A stretch of DNA of 64,000 nucleotides from Brasenia schreberi. Lineage: Eukaryota > Streptophyta > Magnoliopsida > Nymphaeales > Cabombaceae. Shown one piece after another: positions 11,926 to 44,018 of the stretch. The stretch covers positions 3,080,001 to 3,144,000 of the forward strand of contig JAYKKT010000059.1 in the NCBI GenBank assembly GCA_036023115.1. Reading direction: 5' to 3'. Every line of letters starts with the position of its first letter. Position 1 is the first letter of the stretch. The position numbers and the translations under genes were made by a program. The notes beneath the pieces were generated by a model. It saw nothing but the letters and a program-made list of their open reading frames with translations. It was not told the DNA's origin and made no database searches.

Positions 11926-12918
11926 AAAGAGAAAAAAAAATGAGGACCATGCAATTAGAGATGGGGTTGTGAACAGACATGACCGGGTTGGATCCTCTAG
12001 CAAACTGAATCCAAGAAATTTTGCATAAATGTTCACTTGGTGGTGATCATTGTCGTCTATATATGGAGTCAGACTTTAACTGATAATTTTGCATTTTATT
12101 CAAAGCCATTGCTTCAATTCAAAATCGATCTGGCGGATGTTCAACCCATTTACATTGATTTGAATATGAATTATCCAACCCGAATGGCTACCATTGCTAT
12201 CTCCACAACCGACTGGCAGTATGTACAAAGAGGAAATGCATATCAAAGTTCTTATTGATCTGAATTGACAGAAAGAGAGGATCAAACACCTAAAATTTCA
12301 GCAAAAAGCTCTACCCTTTTTTACCGTATTAACATATAATATGGGAGATGCGAGCAGAGACCGCTTGACACCATTAATGGAGGTAAAAGGCATTAAATAT
12401 ATATCGTGCATATTATCAATTCTGAGCAACTCCACATACATGGCTCGATGGCCTAGGTACTTTTTATTAAAAATCATCTATATATGTGCTATATTTGGAA
12501 TGGTTGTATTCGATTTTTAGATACTTTTTTCCCCTTATTATGCATTAGTATGTTGTACTAACAAGGGCAGTAAAAAGGGCTTGGCAACCGATACCCTGTC
12601 AAGATAAGATACTGTTGAGAAGTAGCAATGAAGAATACAAATCATTTATCACCCGCATCCAGTTTATATTGTTTATATAAGCAATGAACTCAGATTCGGG
12701 TTGTCCCAAGGATTTTTTATTTGGAGTCAAATATGGATAAAAAGAAATATTATTGCATTGGAGCCCAATTAAATGGTTTCGAGTTTGGGTTGCCAGCATC
12801 CCGACCCGAACCATCAAAACCAGCAGGTAGGACCAAGAAGCAAAGTTTGCTACTATTTCCCAGTTGCTAAGAAGACCTCTTCTTTTTTTTGGAGGTTCAG
12901 TTGCTAGGAAGACCTTGG

Positions 12919-12920
<2 letters not shown>

Positions 12921-12991
<71 letters not shown>

Positions 12992-13008
12992 CACACACAC
13001 ACACACAC
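12921..13008. repeat. (CT)n-(AC)n microsatellite
   Basis: About 66 nt of CT dinucleotides are followed by about 16 nt of AC repeats. The open frames on both strands here are simple-sequence artefacts. Confidence 0.9.
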
Positions 13009-13699
13009 TACTTAGCAGTTGTTTGCTGGCAATGAATATTCCAATTTCTCAAATAGACCCTGTTAAAAGGGGCGGCAATTTGAGGAAGAACACGAAAGCC
13101 CAACACAAGCACAACCAGAAAGTTTGTATTTATGTCCACCTGAACCGAGAACTTGACCTGTGCTCAGCACAAACACCAAATAAACCCGACACGAAAACAT
13201 GAGGAAAAGATTAGAAAGCCAAAGATGGAAAATAAGATTTTCAACAAAAATAATGAATTACTTTTTTAAAAATGCAACAATATCATGATGTTTTACAGAT
13301 GGCCCTATGGTACCAAAGATAAGCATCTTGTTTGGCTTTCTAATCTTTTTCTGATGTTTTATAGATGGCCCTAAGGCACCAACTTTATTCCTTTCATGTT
13401 CAGCTTGTATCATCATATCCTACTACGGTTGACAACTGACTGCTTTAATAACCACATTATTCTATATACGTCCTACATTACACGTTTAAATGGCGGGAAA
13501 AAAATTTCTTTTTGGCTTCTTATCTTCTGCTCAAGACTCGTTAGTGTTAGTCAGCTCAACCTCAGCTTTTGAGATTCCTATACAATTTGGCTAAACTCAA
13601 GGTCCTCTTCCTGACAAGGCGCGTCCCTCTGCAACTCTTGCTTAGAAAAGAAAATTCAGTCAATCACTACGAACTTTTACTTATGCTTTAGATTTGCAG

Positions 13700-13812
13700 A
13701 AGAACGATTTAGAGTGCCCAATCATGGGTTTCACGTTAATTGCATTGATATGAGGTTTCAGTCACACTCTATCTGCCCAATATGTGGAGCCTTGTCAAAC
13801 ACTGGGATTTGC
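13700..13812 (+). pseudogene. Broken ATL-type RING-H2 finger fragment
   Basis: The plus-strand frame reads as the second half of a RING-H2 finger: NHGFHVNCIDMRFQSHS then ICPICG. This matches the His-His-Cys...Cys-x2-Cys half of ATL ubiquitin ligases. The first half, including the C-x-H part that should precede it, is missing, the usual Trp is Arg (DMRF), and the frame runs on into unrelated sequence to 14019. It is a fragment, not a working ligase. Confidence 0.65.
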
Positions 13813-14199
13813 CAAGAAACTGCATTTCCATTGACGGTGTTTGTTAGTGTAGTTTCCGAAATGCGTTTAAAATCATCTCCCGGCGGCCCAAAGGATTTCA
13901 TGTCCAAGCATTGGGAAATAAAATCTTATAATTTTTCTTTGCGGTCGAGGGGCAAAAACTTGCTGATGAATTCAGTCACGACTTTGATTTCTCATCTCTT
14001 TGGCCATGTCCATCTCTGATTTTGCTCTTTTGAGTCCTAAGATTTCGTTGATCTAAAGGAAATCTTTCTGACTGATGGGAAACACCAACCGGCTCTCTCT
14101 CTCTCTCGAATCTAAAAAGGATGGTATAAAAATTCTCGTTCACCTTAAGAGGTGAACCATCTCAATTGGGTACTAAGTCATCTGGTAGCAGCACAAGAA

Positions 14200-14300
14200 G
14201 GGCTATAGCTCAGTGACTGTAAGGTCGGGAGTTCCAGCCCAGAATGTCATGCAATCGATAGGAGCCCGACCAACCACAGCCCGCTCATAAAAGCCGCACA
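14200..14300 (+). repeat. tRNA-derived SINE-like repeat
   Basis: gggctatagctcagtgactg is close to a tRNA 5' end with A box. cgggagttccagccc stands in B-box position about 30 nt on. No acceptor-stem partner or anticodon arm could be paired, so it is read as a tRNA-derived repeat. Confidence 0.5.
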
Positions 14301-14776
14301 ATCAGCTGCAGTCCGTCATCTAATCTTTCAACAGTCTCTTAAAAGTGCTCAGCATCAAAATCACTGGATGCTACCCATAGAAATGGTAGAATAGAGAACA
14401 TGCAAATGCATGAAATCAGAAAAGGCAACCCCACAAGTTCTTAGCCAAAACAAGGTTGAAGCTTTCTTACTGATTCAACGATGTATAGAGAATTTCAAAG
14501 TGGGAGATTTGATGAATCGAGAATCAATTCCTCTTTAAAATCCAAAGTAGATTCTCCAAACAAGCAGGGAAGTTTCGAGGCCGATGATGAAGGGTTGGAA
14601 TGACCCAACTTTACATGATCTTATGAAAGGCGAGAGATGAAAGATTCACCAACAAAGATTTCTTATTCATGCCAACACAAAAATTAATACACTCAAAATG
14701 GGTCAAATAGATATATGCAATTGTAATCGTGCCAGGTCAATTGGGTAACAAGATGTTAAGACGAACTCACTAGACA

Positions 14777-17530
14777 CTATCTTTGGCTGTTCTTCATCTT
14801 AAGCCTCTTTCCCTCTCTTTTTTGCCGTTCTCGCCCCTCTTCCTCCTCAATGAGGGCAAATTCCCTCTCATCTTCCTCTTTCGCAATCCTTGCAGGCTTG
14901 CACTACACGAGCAGCATAAGGTCATACATCAATGTGATACAGGAACATATCAAAAGAGAACCAGCGGATGTTTGAGTTGCACATCCTTAGATGAATCTTG
15001 CAGCAATCTGAATACCGACAAACTATAAAACTCTCATTTCACACTTTTACAGAACCACAAGGGGTCCCACCTTTAAGAAGTGACATCTAAAACAATTGAT
15101 TTTCGGAATCATGAAGCCATGTTTAGTTGAATTGTAGTTTTGGTTACTACGGTACCAAGAAATGCAATTGGTATGGAACCTGTCTCATAGAAAAGTTTAA
15201 ACTATCTATTACCTTCTCCTTTCTTCAGCTTCGATGCAGCGAAAACCTACTTCCATGTCACTGTCATCATCGTCCATTCCTCTATATTTATTAGGATTAT
15301 ACCTGTATACAAGCAATGAGAAAAACATAGTAAGAACCAAGAAGGCCGTAAAAGGCATGGTCATCCAACTCCATATTTCACAAGCAATTCCTATGTTGGA
15401 ACCAACACTTTCAGATTTGTTCCAGGCAGACCAGCATGAGCACTTAAGGCAGTCAAACCTTTACCAAAATTGGTGAAAAGAAAACTCACCCAAACATCTG
15501 CCTGATCACACTGCGGTAGTCCCCTCCACCGCCTTCATCTTCGTATTCATCTTCACCAGAGTACTCTTCTTCTACAGGCCTCTTTTTTGGCCGGTGGTTG
15601 CTCATAGGACTTGATGGATTTTAATTCATAGGCTACATATTTCAAAACAAAATGATGAGAGAGAGAGAGAGAAGATACCATAGCAAAGTAGATTCTACCC
15701 CACCCTTTTTAATTTTGCTAACTACGTGACAAGATCATGATATGCAAGACTTCAAAAAGAAAAAGATTCCTCGTTGCAAGAATCAAAACCAAGAGCATAA
15801 GTAAAAGAGGTGGACTAAATCTAGATGCCTTTTTCCTAAAATATCTACGGTTTGCTTTTTTCTCCTCCAAAAGGGATGAATGACAGCCTCAACAACTGTT
15901 TGCTTTTATCAGTAGAAAGTTCATACAATTGCAAGAAGAAAGAAAGCAGGCATGAACCTTGAGGTCATTGTGAAACGAGAGAAAGTAAAATAAGAACTAA
16001 GAAGCAAACAAGAAAGACATAGCGCTGACACAAAATTCTGAAAACAAAAAATTTGCAAGAAAGAACGGAATGTGGCTGAGAAGCTAAGCAAAGCACAAAT
16101 AATGAGCACTAAAAGCATGACCAAAGGCCAAAAGAGAGCACTAGATGTCATGTTCTTCAGCTACACTCTCCTTTTCCCCAAGCATTGCCTATCAAGTAGA
16201 GCACTAGATCAATCATAGCATGCTTGCCCTTCTAACAGTGAAACTGGAAGTAGCTAACGCTTTCACTGATTAGAAAGATTTGGATTCAAAAGATATGTAA
16301 GTTCAGTATCATTTAAGACAATTTTAAGATACATATCGTAGCCTACCAGAAAATTTATCGTTTTGAAATAAAAAAGTCCAAGGTTATAAATAGTTTTGTA
16401 ACACCATATCATAGCATTATGCATCGTACAATACTGTAATACAGTGTTTGCCAACGATGTTGAGTCGTACTGCAAACCCCCACCACCATGCAAAGGATTG
16501 GCCTGCATCACCTGATACAACTTTGAATGTAAACCAATCAAACCCAAAATAAAGTTGTCTCCTACAATAAGTAGGGACACCCATATAATTCTAAAATGCA
16601 GTCGTACTCGATCTCATTTATATGAGCATTTAACGGCAACAAGCAATATCATGTATTACCGTTTTCTTTCAACACTTTTCAGGTTATCCTCCATCTCTTA
16701 TTTACTAGTTAATTTCAGACCTTTTTATCACCTTAGCACCACCTACCCATCATTCCAAAATTGTCCAAACCACCATGTACCTCCCTCCCATTTTATCTTT
16801 TATTGGTGTCACATAAATTGATCCAGTTTTTACACTCTCATGAAACTGGTTTTTCCTAGTGAAACATACAAGGTCAAAAGATAAAGAAGAAACACAAGAG
16901 GAAAGGTCAAACTAAACCATCATCCATTGAAACTAATAGGCTAACAATAAATGTTGTAAAACTCGCCAACACGAGAGAGAGAGAAAGAGACTGTTATTTA
17001 GTAGATACCGGTTGCTGAGAAGCCATGCTAGCGGACACAGATTTTGGTCGTTGCTGAGAAGCCATACTAGTGGATGCAGATTTCAGTCGTTGTTGGGAAG
17101 CCATGCTGGAAGATGCAGACTTTGGTCGCTGAGGAGCGATGCCAGCAGCTGCCGATGGCGACAGCTGAGAAGCCATGTTTGAAGGGGTGGATGTCGGTTG
17201 ATTCGAAGCCATCTTGGTGGATGTTGAAATTGGTCGTTGAGATACTACCTTGGCAGCCAGCTTCGTGCTCTTTGGAGGTTGTCTCTCCTGATCTGAGCGC
17301 TTTTCAATTGTTGTTTGCTGCTTGGACAAGGATGCTTATGATGCACCAACAGAAGGGTTACTTTTGTCCATAACATGGGGACCTTTCTTCTCGATTGATG
17401 CAGAACCGTGTGATTTCTGAAATGGAACTTTTGTTACCATAGGCCGTCCAGACCCAGGCCCCATATTACTTCCTACAGGTCTCCTGTGTTCACTTGACGT
17501 ACAGGCAGGAGCTGGTTTTTGTGGCACAGC
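14777..17530 (-). CDS. SPT2 chromatin-protein homologue, interrupted frame
   Basis: Four minus-strand exons are visible: 17530-17009, 15609-15490, 15302-15213 and 14888-14777. The first is low-complexity, with 13-residue repeats of the type MASQQRxKSxSxS. The last three join in phase (GG|G, AG|G) and give the diagnostic SPT2 C-terminus: HRPKKRPVEEEY, acidic run, VIRQMFGYNPNKYRGMDDDD, then EERR, RIAKEEDERE and LIEEEE, ending at TAG. SPT2 proteins bind H3-H4 and DNA during transcription and rDNA expression. Oddities: an in-frame TAA at 17336-17338 cuts the first exon, the step from exon 1 (phase 0) to exon 2 (needs 2 nt) does not match, and the N-terminal SPT2 block was not found upstream. So either an exon is unseen or the gene is decaying. 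A CT-rich leader lies at 18116-18133. Confidence 0.7.
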
Positions 17531-19729
17531 CTACTAGCGGAAAACCAATGCCCGAAGAGGCAATTACTTACGGTAATTTCCTTTTCATATTTATTTTTTT
17601 CCACTGATTTCTTCTCAAAACTAAACAAAATGTATAACATAACGAATAATGAAACTTTTACCTCCATTTTACGGTAAAGAATCATCACCCAACCATAAAA
17701 ACCACAAAATCCCTTCAAAAAAAGAAATTGGGGGAAACGAAAAAACCACGCAAAATAAAGAACCGTTTCAAACGCTAACCGAATTTCCAGAAGAAGCCAG
17801 ACGGCTTCTCTTGCATGGTCAAAAGGTCAACACAATCATCAATCTAGAGAACTCCCTCTGCCGTTTACCATTCATAACTTCTCAAGAAACAAGAAACAAA
17901 TCAGATAACAAGATAGCTTCCCGCTAACGTATGAAGCAAGGATCAAACTAAGATTTCAAAAGATCTCCCCCAATCTCTCAGACTCGACCGTCTATCTGCC
18001 CCTCTTGACGCAAATCTTCCTTCCTTTCCTAAGTCCCCACCCCCACCCGCCCACCCCACCCCCCACACACACAGAACCTGCAGATCTGTTGCTGCGCCGG
18101 TGAAGACGACCGAACGAGAGAGAGAGAGAGAGAGGGCAACGGACGGAAGAGGGTAAAGTAAACGCTGTGGCGTCGAGGAAAGAAGGGGGTGCGTGCGTGT
18201 ATGACTCGAGGGAGATTTCGTACCGGAAGAGCTTCACGCAACAAACACTCTTCGGACGTCCGCATGCCCGCCTTTCTTTCTTCTATCTAACAGTAAGCAG
18301 ATACGGGTCCTCCAAATTGGAGTTGGACCCGCATTAGTTTCCCACTTTATCAAAAGCAAAAGAATATTTTTCTTTATTCTTTTCCTGTAAACTTTTACAT
18401 TATTTAGAAACGTGACCCATTTTTCATGATATGAGCTCAATTGGATCTCATAGCATACAGATCTTTAAGAAATTAAACTTCCTTTTTGGATCCAAAATCT
18501 CATCTTAGTAAGCATCATCATTTTGCATTTAAATTTGGAACTCTCACCTTGTAAGGAATGGATTGAAATGCCAAGTTTTCCAACAAAAGGTTGTGAAGGC
18601 ACTGTTTTGGGTCTTGATTTGGTATCATAGATTCAAAACATACCTAACAATACCAGGTCAAGGAATGGCTAACCCAACCCGTGTTTGTAAGTCTCTCTCT
18701 CTCTACGGGTGTTCACCGTTCGATTTGGCTCGGTTTCAGCCTCAACCTAAAAACCAAACTGTTAGTTTCAGTTCTCAACTTTTAAAGAACCAAACCAAAC
18801 TAAACTCAGTTGGTTCGGTTATGACCTATGGTTATACTAATTTAAGCATTTTACTAAATACAATGTATTATGCCATGAGAATATTTGGATCTACAGTCCA
18901 TATTTTACATGTATATTGAGGTTATAAAACTCATATATATTAACTTATAAAGCTATCAAGATTTAAATCCATATAAGTATATAAACTGTATATATAAACT
19001 TTATGTATATATATTCACATTTTACATGTATATAAGGTTATAAAACTCATACACATCAACTTATAAAGATTATATATACAAGTTTTATAACTTTATATGC
19101 ATATAAAATGTGAATATACATATATATGTATATGGTATATATGTGTATATATGTGGTATATATGTATATACAGGTGTATATATATGGTTTAGTTTGGTTC
19201 CAACATTGGAACCGTGAATCGAACTGCTGGAATTTTTTCAAACTAGAACCAAAACAAACCAAACCACCAGACAACTAGAACCAAACTGAACTGCCAGCTC
19301 GGTTTGGTTCTATCGGTTCCATAGAACAGATTATGATTATTACAGACCAAACTATAGAATTGGTGATTGAAATCAGGAGAAATCCCGTATATGCATCTGA
19401 ATCCAAAGAAAGAATGTATTCAACTATTAGATCGATAAGATGGAAGTCAAACATACAGGGTATATAAGTCCGAAATATTAAATTTAGTTCATTTGCATCC
19501 AAGTCTAAACCAGAATATGGCCTGGAAGCAGCCAAAGGGAAAACACTTCTCTATGATTCATAAACTAAAATAATATGGGGAAGAAAGAAAGAATATAAAG
19601 AACCCCCATTACAAGACCATCAGAATTTAGAGGCCTGGAAACAGCCCGTGTTATAGTTGCAGGCTATTAAATCAAATTGCCTATGTTAAGACTCTCAATC
19701 TGCAAGGACTGGAGAGAACGATAAGTCTT
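17531..19729. other. Region between SPT2 homologue and COQ5
   Basis: Probably contains the 5' leader of the SPT2 homologue (minus-strand CT tract at 18116-18133). I found no further SPT2 exon. From 18.7 kb it is a GGTTC-rich repeat and AT-rich simple sequence. Confidence 0.5.
18706..19325. mobile_element. GGTTC-rich repeat with AT-rich centre
   Basis: Begins with gggtgttcaccgttcgatttgg and ends in runs of gaaccaaa/ggtttggttc. The centre is made of tatata and acatgtatat repeats. Such gttcggtt-type ends with an AT core are seen in plant non-autonomous hAT elements; the boundaries are approximate. Confidence 0.4.
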
Positions 19730-39610
<19,881 letters not shown>

Positions 39611-39659
39611 GTCCGCAACGCTGCAAGTGATCGTCAATCTTTCCCTTTTACAGTCGGCC

Positions 39660-39661
<2 letters not shown>

Positions 39662-39704
<43 letters not shown>
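39662..39704. repeat. (GA)n tract, CT leader of COQ5
   Basis: An uninterrupted GA run about 55 nt upstream of the COQ5 ATG; it is (CT)n on the coding strand. The placement matches CT leaders of the SPT2 homologue, the small basic ORF and the RADIALIS-like gene. Confidence 0.85.
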
Positions 39705-39706
<2 letters not shown>

Positions 39707-41514
39707 CAGTTGCAAGCCTCCCTGTCTGGTGCTGGTCGGATTCGAACAGGACCCAACAAGATTGATTAGGAACAAGATCGAGTGAGCTCTAATGCGGTCG
39801 AACCCTTCACAATTTCTCAAATTCTTGTGCGTTAATCGCCAGAAAATCATTTTATCGGTGAGATTTCATGATCCTATGGCCGACAGGAATGGACGGTTTG
39901 GAACCTTCAGTCCCAGTTACCCAAAACTTGGAATCGAAACTCAGCTTAACTCAACATGTTTAACTGAACTATGTGGAGAGCAGAATGCAACAACATACAA
40001 GCTCTGGTCCAAAGCTGAAGGATGAGAAATTAATGGAGTCAAGTTGGATGGATGCATCAATATATTTACGGTCTAAGGCAAATTGTGGAAACCAAGCAAA
40101 TGGTAAGGTGGTTCATCATGGTTCGGACCGTGGCGGACCATCTGATGGAGGAAGTCAAGTGGAGATGGCACCTTCTGTCGTTGGGTTCCAGCAACGACAA
40201 TATCACAAATCAAGTTAGCGAGATAATGCATTTACAAGGAGAGCACAGACCTACATCAAGATCGGAACCTACAGATTAAGAGTGGGTCAAAATCAATTGT
40301 GATGGCATAAACAAAGAAAATCCTGACCTAACTGTCTTATAGTGTTATTCGAGAGCCTGTGGCAATTAAATGAGACGGTACTTAGGTGTGTTCATTACAA
40401 GGTTTATGGGGAATTGAATCTTGATTTTTGGTGCTCGTAGTTTTAAGTTTTATTTATATTAAATGTAGATCTTACTGTTGTGATGGAAGTGTGGTTTTAT
40501 AGGCACAATTTAAGTAAAAAACTTCAGCACTAAGCAAGAGGTGAGCGATAGGAACTAGACTTTGGGTTTTTGCACGAAAAGCCAAGCATGTGTTTCTCTT
40601 TTATGTTGCTACTCTAATGTGTTTAATTGGTGATTCGAGGTGAAATATACCTTGATTTTTTGTGCTCGTAGTTGTAAGTTTTGTTATGCATCAAAGATGA
40701 ACTTTGTCACTGCATAAAACTATGATTTAGCAACTTCAATTTGAATTAAAAATGTAGGCGACGTGGGAGTTGGATTACAGGAACAAGACCAATGAAAAAC
40801 CAGTAACTCCTCTCTCATATTGCTATCCAGACTTGCACAAAAATCTAAGTATCCATACCACTTTCCGATCAAAAACAAAACCATGGTTCCTTGGATTCAA
40901 GCTCATGTCAATCTAAACCTATAGATAATACAATATCATACATAAGCCTGGCACCATGAATCAAAAGACACCCTAAAGAACAGAGATTAGAGTTCAAACA
41001 CTGACAGTTTGAAAGAACCTTCTTTTACCAGCAAGAGAACTGCTGAAGATCGAGTGCTTCAATTCAATTCTCAAGCACTTAGCTTGAATTTGTAATGGGC
41101 TATCAACCCCAATATATATATATGGAGAGAGAGGGGGCAAGTCTCGATGGTTGAGATTAGGTATATATCACACATAATATATATAAAGCTGAGATGCTTG
41201 AGTCCACTGCTAGTGTGCTCAAGCTCGACTCGCTTGTCAAACTCAACTCGGGTTCTGCTGAGCTCCGAGGCTGAGTTCTATTGATCATGGAGCCAATCTC
41301 AAGTAGATATTTTCGTCTGCCAGGGGGGCGACCCAAATTAAGCTGAAGATTTTCTTGATCCACCACCGCTCAAGTCCCTGTTAGGCCAGGGTGGCTGATT
41401 AATAGGTCCGGGCTGTTGGTGTTTCAATTAGAACAGTTTGATAGCATGCGAGATGGACAAATAACAACCAAACTCTTGGAAAACCAGTTGTTTCTAACAA
41501 TGAGAAATGTCTTT

Positions 41515-41695
41515 GAGCAGTGGCGGATCTAGAAATTCTTCAAGGACGAGACGAATAGACTACGGAGCAGTTTAGCGTGGGGCAAAGTCTGTTTCAGGCT
41601 CAAAGTGTGGTATGTAAGGTACAGTTTTTCTTTTGAATTTTAGAATTTCGGGTGGGAAGACGCCCCCACCTTGGCTCAATGTTGACCTGCTACTG
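41515..41695 (-). repeat. Dispersed repeat shared with 11.6 kb
   Basis: Reverse-complement relative of 11620-11775. agtggcggatctagaaattc on the plus strand here pairs with gaattt...tagatccgccattg there, and both contain the ttgaattttagaa block. Confidence 0.6.
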
Positions 41696-41734
41696 TATTT
41701 GAATGACAAGGAGCTGATGCTCTCCTGGCTACGG

Positions 41735-41800
41735 GGTGGACTCGAAAAAAAACTTTTAAGTTGAAGGTCCCGAGGTCTATACCCAGGGCGTGCATATCTA
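41735..41800 (+). repeat. SINE-like repeat fragment
   Basis: ttaagttgaaggtcccgagg then tctatacccagggcgtgcat equals the B-box half and core of the 7840 family. The A-box half is missing. Confidence 0.45.
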
Positions 41801-42003
41801 TCTTGTATAGGTCTGCTAAACAAGATGAAGAGCTTCTAGTTTGCTCGGTTCGTGAATTGACACGAGATGAGCTACATGGAGGCCCGACTTGACTCGTTTT
41901 TCCGATTAACATGTATATATGAATAGTTTTTTCGATTAACATGTATATATGTATAGTTTTTTATTACATGTATATATATATATATATGTGTGTGTATACA
42001 TAG

Positions 42004-42009
<6 letters not shown>

Positions 42010-42054
<45 letters not shown>
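42010..42054. repeat. (AT)n microsatellite
   Basis: About 44 nt of pure AT, flanked by further tatata/acatgtatata words from 41910 to 42140. Confidence 0.9.
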
Positions 42055-42994
42055 CATTACAAGTATATATATACATTTTATATATACATATACATATATA
42101 TGTATATATATGTAGCTTTTTTATTACATGTATATATGGTTTGCTGAAGCCTGAAATGTTGTGGTTGAATTTGCCCTAAAACAACCTTATACACGGTGGA
42201 TTTCAAGTAGATTTGAATTGGGTCTCATAGATTCGGATCTAATAACCAATCGAGCATTCAACCCTGCTACAAGTATGGGCCAGAACTCTATGCTCCGGCC
42301 TTGCATTTTTCATTGACTCATTTTGACATCTCTAGGTGAGGGGTTCAACGCCCAAAGAGTGCATGTGCGGGTGTCTATATTAAGCTTTGGCATCCTCTTA
42401 TAAAAAAAATTATTATATAGCAGTTGTTCGCACATACCTTATCATTATGATACTTCATTCGTCATGCAATGAATAAAAATTTTTAAGTATCAAAATATGA
42501 TTTTTTTTAAAAATGATGTCCTATGATGTAACACAATAAATGGGTAAAAATGACAAAATTATCAAAGGATGTGCTAGTATGATTAATAAGGACCACTATA
42601 ATTAAAGCAAATGCAAGGATGCGTGTGTGCATGCACGTACATATGTGTGTGGACCAACTTGAGCTAAAAGCTACATTTTCATACAGTTGTGGATCCACGA
42701 CCTAAATATTCATGTGTGAAAATGCTAAAAGAAAAATAACTCTTCATTTACCTTAAATACCTTGGTACAATAACCTTTTCTACTAAATATAGGTAAAGAT
42801 CAACAATTGCCATCCTGCGAGTTTTCAAGATACAAATGAGTTCAGGTTTCTCTAACTCTCATGTGGTGGCGAGTTCGATATATATATATATATATATATA
42901 AAAAGAAGCTTCTTTGCCTCTTTATAGAAAAAAAGAAAAGAAAAGAAAAAATAGAAATCAAGTTACACTTCTAATGGCTTAAAGAAGCCAACAT

Positions 42995-43357
42995 TAGACA
43001 AGACCGGTTTACAACTGGTCCGACTGTTCTAAGCAGAGTCGAACCGAGCCAGGAACCAACTAGAATCAAAATCGATGAAATCAAAACTAGAACCAGATCT
43101 GAAATTGGGGACCATCCTGTCTGGTTCTAATTCCACCTTATATAGAACTAAAACCAGGTTATGACTGGAATCGGCAGTTCTACATTTTTTTTATTTCAAT
43201 TATTTTTATGATTTTGGTCAATTCTCGACAGTTTAAAACTTAATCTTAAACTAGAACTGGAATCAGCGGTTCATAACCGAGATCTAAACGAGATTTTTCT
43301 TGGTTCGGTTTCAGTTCTTGGTTCCAGGAAAACCCGAATCCTTCGTGTCTACTGAAC
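42995..43357. mobile_element. GGTTC-rich non-autonomous element, hAT-type ends
   Basis: Starts tagacaagaccggttt and ends ccttcgtgtcta, imperfect inverted ends related to the element at 7217. The interior is dominated by ggttc, gaacc and aaccag words. No coding capacity and no clear target duplication. Confidence 0.45.
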
Positions 43358-44018
43358 ACAAAGGAGTCAAGGAGCAGCTGAATCATGCCAAATAGCAGCA
43401 GCTTGGTTCATCCACCAACTCGAATCCGGATATAAAAGCGCTCAAACCCAAACTTAGTAAACCGGATCGGATTCTGATCTTTCAACCCATATTGTGGAGG
43501 GTAGTTTGAAAAACAGGGATTCGGTCAAGTTTACCCACATGTGAAGGTTGGAGTACTCGCTTGCGTCGGCTCCACCTAACCCTCATTTCCAAACCTAACG
43601 CCGACCTGAAAGTCAATTTTGGAGCTCCAAGTTTCCGTTCTTTATTACACGAAAAAACTTTTTTTTAATGAAAAAAAGGAAGGGAAGTCCAAAATATCTG
43701 AAGGAATGGATTTCCATAAATGCCCCCAGAAGCGACTCGTAACTATCATTTCTGCCATCCCACCTACCACCGATTTGCGTTCTTTCCACGGGCGATGAGA
43801 CGAAATAAATTCCGCCCGTCGGAGCGCTAAACCCAGGGATCGCAAACGGTCTCTGCTCCTCTCTGCGCTTTCACGCCGGATCGACCCTCTCCCACGCGCG
43901 GGTCAACTTCTCGCTCCTACTCGACCCGGAGCGGCGGGAGATCGGAGATCAAATTTTCATTCACTTCCTTTGCCTTTTTCCTTATTTTCGGTAGTCCCCG
44001 ATCCGGATCTGGCGATTT

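Larger units (their letters stand above)
10414..13690. other. Intergenic, repeat-dominated
   Basis: Nothing beyond short frames without domains. The stretch contains SINE-like repeats, a dispersed repeat shared with 41.5 kb, a CT/AC microsatellite and ATC triplet runs at 11780-11812. Confidence 0.6.
39705..44018. other. COQ5 upstream flank and intergenic repeats
   Basis: No gene seen. The first 300 bases must contain the COQ5 promoter. The remainder is repeats (41.5-43.4 kb) and AT tracts. The last 200 bases turn GC-rich, forming the leader of the dehydratase-like gene. Confidence 0.55.

Noticed and set aside
12599..13006. 135-codon minus-strand frame
   Set aside because: The N-terminal part is the translated CT/AC microsatellite and the rest has no recognisable domain.
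14200..14300. tRNA gene
   Set aside because: A-box and B-box words are present but no cloverleaf stems pair; it belongs to the SINE-like group.
41872..42179. Open frames rich in Tyr and Ile
   Set aside because: Translations of the AT microsatellite.
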